From Streptomyces nodosus (lineage in GTDB: Bacteria > Actinomycetota > Actinomycetes > Streptomycetales > Streptomycetaceae), in NCBI RefSeq assembly GCF_008704995.1, contig NZ_CP023747.1, forward strand, positions 3,250,501-3,314,500: a DNA stretch of 64,000 nucleotides, in the 5' to 3' direction. The position numbers and the translations under genes were made by a program. Below the pieces are notes generated by a model, which was not told the origin of the DNA, did no database searches, and was given only the letters and a program-made list of their open reading frames with translations. Below, piece after piece: positions 60,710 through 64,000 of this stretch (positions are counted from its first letter, which is position 1; the number at the start of each line of letters is the position of its first letter).

Positions 60710-61459
60710 TTGAGCGTTCCGTACGAGACCACAGCGTACGAGCCGTCCGAGTCGCCCCAGTCTCCGGAAGGGCATCTCGCGCGACTCCTCGGCCGCGCCC
60801 TGAACTCGTTCGAACTGCCCGACGAGACGATCGGACGGCTCGACTGCGCGCTGGTGCACGACAGTTCGCTGCACTCCGCGCACCACAGCGCGGGGCTGCA
60901 CCGGGAGACCTACCGGCACACCTGGCTGCTGGCCGACGGTGCGGCGGTCACCCTCTGGGAGCTCGTCCACAACACGGGGCCGGACGGCCACCCGGAGCAC
61001 GAGGTGTATGTGGACGAGGAGGAGTTGCGCACCGCCACGGCCCGACTTCCGCTGCCGCCGGACGCGCCCGACTTCGAGCTGCCCGTGCCGGTGCAGCTGC
61101 CCCCCGTCGCCGAACCCCGCCATGCGTATGCGTCCGACGACTCGGCCGACCATGCGCGGCGGCTGCTGCGGCGCGCGGAGAACGCGGACCGTCCCGGCCC
61201 CGACCTGGCCTCCTTATTGCTCGGCTCGGCCCTGGCGCACGAGATCACCCAGGTCTTCGGGCGCCCGCGCCGGGCCGGACATGCGGGGCTGTCCTTCTCG
61301 CTCTATGAGCACGCGTTCCTGCTGAGGGACGGCCGGGAGGTGTCCCTGTGGGAGGTCGAGCACACGGCCACACCGGACGGCCGGCACATGTGCGAGGTGT
61401 ATCCGACCGAGGACGCGGCACGCGAGGCGATGGAACGACGCGCGGCAAGGCTCGGCTGA
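60710..61459 (+). CDS. DUF6227-like protein with internal duplication and TTA codon
   Basis: A 249-residue acidic cytoplasmic protein. Two halves are homologous: HTWLLADGAAVTLWELVHNT in the first and HAFLLRDGREVSLWEVEHTA in the second, each followed by a PDG, an EVY and an acidic helix (HEVYVDEEEL, CEVYPTEDAARE). The second repeat includes FGRPRRAGHAGLSFSLYE. No catalytic residue is evident. The TTG start is set by AGGAG 6 nt upstream. Codon 169 is TTA, the rare bldA-read leucine codon, in an otherwise GC-rich gene, so expression may depend on development. The DUF number is from memory. Confidence 0.8.
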   Translation: MSVPYETTAYEPSESPQSPEGHLARLLGRALNSFELPDETIGRLDCALVHDSSLHSAHHSAGLHRETYRHTWLLADGAAVTLWELVHNTGPDGHPEHEVYVDEEELRTATARLPLPPDAPDFELPVPVQLPPVAEPRHAYASDDSADHARRLLRRAENADRPGPDLASLLLGSALAHEITQVFGRPRRAGHAGLSFSLYEHAFLLRDGREVSLWEVEHTATPDGRHMCEVYPTEDAAREAMERRAARLG

Positions 61460-61519
61460 CACCCCGGACACTTCAGGACGCCCGCCCGGGCTCGGGGCGG
61501 CGGGTCCCGGACGCGGGTC

Positions 61520-61550
61520 GGCCGCGACCCCGTCGAAGGGGGCCGCGGCC
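61520..61550. terminator. Convergent hairpin between DUF6227 and fruA
   Basis: GGCCGCG-a-CCCC-gtcgaa-GGGG-gc-CGCGGCC: 11 base pairs with a small internal bulge. It lies between convergent stops at 61459 and 61599. Confidence 0.6.
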
Positions 61551-61598
61551 GAGATACGGTGCCGCGCGAGGGCCGTCACACCCTCCGACGACCGTGTG

Positions 61599-63701
61599 TC
61601 AGACGGCTACCGGCTGCCCGGCGGCGTCGCGGGCCCCTGACGCGGCTGACGCCTCCTGCTCGACGGCGCCCTCCGGGCTCTGCTTGCGCAGGCCCTTCAG
61701 GACCACCACCAGGCCCGTGGTCACACAGACGCCGGCGGCGATCGCGAGCAGATAGAGGAACGGGTTGCCGATCAGCGGCACCACGAAGATGCCGCCGTGC
61801 GGGGCGCGCAGGGTGGCGCCGAAGGACATCGACAGCGCGCCGGTGAGAGCGCCGCCGACCATCGACGAGGGGATGACCCGCAGCGGGTCGGCCGCCGCGA
61901 ACGGGATGGCGCCCTCGGAGATGAAGGAGGCGCCCAGCACCCAGGCGGCCTTGCCGTTCTCCCGCTCGGTCCGGGTGAAGAGCCGGCCGCGCACGGTCGT
62001 GGCCAGCGCCATCGCCAGCGGCGGGACCATACCGGCGGCCATCACCGCGGCCATGATCTTCATCGCCGGCTGGCTCGGGTCGGAGACCGCGATACCGGCC
62101 GTGGCGAAGGTGTAGGCGACCTTGTTGACCGGCCCGCCGAGGTCGAAGCACATCATCAGGCCGAGCAGCGCGCCGAGCAGGACCGCGTTGGTGCCGGAGA
62201 GACCGTTCAGCCAGTCGGTCATGGCCTTCTGCGCGGAGGCGATGGGCTTGCCGACCACCACGAACATCAGGAAACCGACGACCGCCGAGGAGATCAGCGG
62301 GATCACCACCACCGGCATGATGCCGCGCAGCGCCGCCGGTATCCGGATCCGCTGGATCGCCATCACCACACCGCCGGAGAGCAGACCGGCCACCAGACCG
62401 CCGAGGAAGCCCGCGTTGATGGTGAGGGCGATCGAACCGCCGACGAAGCCGGGCACCAGACCCGGGCGGTCCGCCATGCCGTAGGCGATGTAACCGGCGA
62501 GGACCGGGACGAGGAAGCCGAAGGACACTCCGCCGATCTGGAAGAGCAGCGCGGCCCAGCTGTCCGTCTGGGTCCACACGAAGTGGTCCATGACCGACGG
62601 TGCCTTGTTGATCTGATAGCCGCCGATCGCGAAGCCCAGCGCGATGAGGAGACCGCCCGCGGCCACGAACGGCACCATGTAACTCACGCCGGACATCAGC
62701 CAGGTGCGCAGCTTGGTGCCATAGCCCTCGGAGGCGTCACCGGCACGCTCGACCGGCGTCCCGGGGGCGGACGCCGCCGTGACCTCGCCGCGCGCGGCCT
62801 TGTCGCGGACCTCGGAGATCAGCTCGGCGGGGCGGTTGATGCCCGCCTTCACACCGACGTCGACGGTCGGCTTGCCGGCGAAGCGGTCCTTGTCCCGCAC
62901 CGGCACGTCATGGGCGAAGATCACGCCGTCCGCCGCCGCGATGACGGCCGGGTCGAGCCGGGTGAAACCGGCCGAGCCCTGCGTCTCCACGACGAGTTCG
63001 ACCCCCGCCTCACGGCCCGCGGTCTCCAGCGACTCGGCGGCCATATAGGTGTGCGCGATACCGGTGGGGCAGGAGGTGACGGCGACGATGCGGAACGGTC
63101 GCTCGGCGGAGCTGCCGGAGGCCGCGGTGGCGTCGGCGGCGGGTGACTTCGCCGGGTCGTCCGGGGCGGCATCGGAGGAGGCCGTTCCGGACGGTGTCCC
63201 CGCGGAGTCCTCGGCACCGGACGTCACGGGTGCCGGGGTCTCGGTCACGGGGGCCGGGGGCTCGTCCCCGCGGATGAGCGCCGCCACGGCCGCCGTGTCG
63301 TCGGCGGCCCGCAGCGCGGAGGTGAACTCGGCGTTCATCAGCCGGCGGGCGAGGGAGGACAGGATCGAGAGATGGGCGTCGTCCGCGCCCGCCGGGGCGG
63401 CGATCAGAAAGACCAGGTCCGCCGGACCGTCCGGGGCACCGAAGTCGATACCGTGCGCGCTGCGCCCGAAGGCCAGGGTCGGCTCCGTGACATGCGCGCT
63501 GCGGCAGTGCGGGATGCCGATGCCGCCGTCCAGGCCGGTCGGCATCTGCGCCTCGCGTGCCGCGACATCGGCGAGGAAGCCCTCCAGATCGGTCACCCGG
63601 CCTTGAGCGACCATCCGCTCGGCGAGGGCATGTGCCGCGGCTTCCTTGGTGTCGGCGGACAGGTCGAGGTCGACCAGATCCGCGGTGATCATCTCGGTCA
63701 T
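61599..63701 (-). CDS. fruA: PTS fructose transporter, fused IIABC
   Basis: Imports and phosphorylates fructose to fructose-1-phosphate. The 700 residues contain EIIA (1-145; active His65 in GIGIPHCRSAHV), a disordered Ala/Pro linker (about 148-200), EIIB (about 201-300; Cys211 in AVTSCPTGIAHTYMAAE) and the eight- to ten-span EIIC (about 330-680). ATG 63701 has GGAG upstream. fruK lies on the same strand upstream, 154 nt away, so the pair is the usual fruKA operon. HPr and EI are encoded elsewhere. Confidence 0.96.
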   Translation of the reverse strand: MTEMITADLVDLDLSADTKEAAAHALAERMVAQGRVTDLEGFLADVAAREAQMPTGLDGGIGIPHCRSAHVTEPTLAFGRSAHGIDFGAPDGPADLVFLIAAPAGADDAHLSILSSLARRLMNAEFTSALRAADDTAAVAALIRGDEPPAPVTETPAPVTSGAEDSAGTPSGTASSDAAPDDPAKSPAADATAASGSSAERPFRIVAVTSCPTGIAHTYMAAESLETAGREAGVELVVETQGSAGFTRLDPAVIAAADGVIFAHDVPVRDKDRFAGKPTVDVGVKAGINRPAELISEVRDKAARGEVTAASAPGTPVERAGDASEGYGTKLRTWLMSGVSYMVPFVAAGGLLIALGFAIGGYQINKAPSVMDHFVWTQTDSWAALLFQIGGVSFGFLVPVLAGYIAYGMADRPGLVPGFVGGSIALTINAGFLGGLVAGLLSGGVVMAIQRIRIPAALRGIMPVVVIPLISSAVVGFLMFVVVGKPIASAQKAMTDWLNGLSGTNAVLLGALLGLMMCFDLGGPVNKVAYTFATAGIAVSDPSQPAMKIMAAVMAAGMVPPLAMALATTVRGRLFTRTERENGKAAWVLGASFISEGAIPFAAADPLRVIPSSMVGGALTGALSMSFGATLRAPHGGIFVVPLIGNPFLYLLAIAAGVCVTTGLVVVLKGLRKQSPEGAVEQEASAASGARDAAGQPVAV

Positions 63702-63820
63702 CGCGGGCTCCTTCGCACGCGTATCGCCCGGGAGTTCCCCCGGGCGCGGGTGGGGACGGACATACAGACGGACAAACAGAGGGGTGGAACGGGGATGCGG
63801 CGGGCCGCGGTACGGGCGGC

Positions 63821-63852
63821 GGGGCGGGAGAGCGCGGGGGCGGGGGCGGGGG
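63821..63852 (+). other. G-quadruplex-prone tract in the fruK-fruA gap
   Basis: Runs of 4, 3, 5, 5 and 5 G on the plus strand (63821-24, 26-28, 36-40, 42-46, 48-52) separated by single C or short spacers. This is the template strand of fruKA, so the mRNA carries the C-rich side. Confidence 0.6.
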
Positions 63853-63855
63853 CGT

Positions 63856-64000
63856 TCATGACACCGGCTCCGTCAGCGCCCGGTCCGCGGGGACCTCGGC
63901 CGTGACCGTCACGGCCGAGGGATCCAGATCGGCCGGGGTCGGCATCACACTGCCGGGCAGTTGCACCGCCGCGGCCCCGTGGGCGACGGCCGAGGCCAGC
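63856..64000 (-). CDS. fruK: 1-phosphofructokinase, C-terminal part (cut by window edge)
   Basis: The reverse strand reads from the window edge LASAVAHGAAAVQLPGSVMP TPADLDPSAVTVTAEVPADR ALTEPVS and stops at 63856-63858. The segment ASAVAHGAAAVQLPG and PTPADLDP are typical of the end of PfkB-type 1-phosphofructokinases. It would turn fructose-1-phosphate into fructose-1,6-bisphosphate. Being upstream of fruA on the same strand supports the call. Confidence 0.8.
   Translation of the reverse strand, partial: LASAVAHGAAAVQLPGSVMPTPADLDPSAVTVTAEVPADRALTEPVS

Overview
The window is a high-GC chromosomal segment of a streptomycete. The evidence is codon use that is almost always G or C at third positions, frequent GTG starts, an SsgA-like sporulation protein, a SepX/GlpR-like divisome protein, a TTA (bldA-type) leucine codon in one gene, and the tatD-rpfB-rsmA-ispE block typical of Actinobacteria. 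From memory, the gene order resembles the core region of the Streptomyces coelicolor chromosome running from the gal operon to the fructose PTS genes; this could not be checked here. No insertion sequence, prophage, CRISPR array or biosynthetic gene cluster was seen.

Layout. 1-5.4 kb: a truncated response regulator, a GNAT acetyltransferase, the Leloir operon galT-galE-galK (minus strand) and an orphan NarL/LuxR-type regulator whose receiver has lost its phospho-acceptor Asp. 5.4-9.2 kb: two paralogous membrane-anchored PQQ-like beta-propeller proteins. 9.4-17.6 kb: ABC-F ATPase, ispE, rsmA, an RpfB-like cell-wall enzyme, tatD, a zinc-ribbon protein and rsmI, with the protein O-mannosyltransferase gene divergent. 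19.4-24 kb: a DUF4328 protein and two tandem penicillin-binding transpeptidases. 24-28 kb: YbaK-like editing protein, EamA transporter, a 3-hydroxyisobutyrate-dehydrogenase-like reductase, a DUF1876 protein and an EstB-like serine hydrolase. 28-31.2 kb: a CbiMQO-type ECF metal transporter with a perfect Nur-type operator, predicting nickel uptake, divergent from an ssgE-like gene. 31.3-38.1 kb: an MMPL exporter with a TetR regulator and two identical palindromic operators, then a Tricorn-like protease with a low-complexity insertion. 38.2-43.3 kb: a Gln-rich small protein, an SDR/Baeyer-Villiger-type monooxygenase pair divergent from a MerR regulator, exonuclease III, a GNAT and tRNA-Ala(CGC).

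43.4-49.8 kb: sepX/glpR-like gene, rimJ-like, moaB/mog-like, moaC, a moeA/glp-like gene and galU, mostly overlapping or tightly spaced, with 5-formyl-THF cyclo-ligase divergent from galU. 49.9-56.2 kb: penicillin-acylase-family protein, cation/proton antiporter and an MFS transporter. 56.2-61.5 kb: an FmdB-like zinc ribbon gene behind a CIRCE-like element, MTA phosphorylase, a CpaB-like SAF/RcpC protein, mscL, a 64-residue protein, a P1 (DmpA/NylC) peptidase and a DUF6227 gene carrying the only TTA codon noticed. 61.6-64 kb: fructose PTS fruA and the 3' end of fruK.

How genes work together. galT, galE, galK and galU form the galactose/UDP-glucose loop, although galU lies 44 kb from the operon. 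PBPs, RpfB, SsgE-like, SepX-like, Glp-like and the mannosyltransferase are envelope or division functions. Most of the content is conserved core. The most informative signals are regulatory: a Nur box with a probable leaderless promoter, a CIRCE-like element before fmdB, paired TetR operators, and two genes whose best start appears to be CTG.
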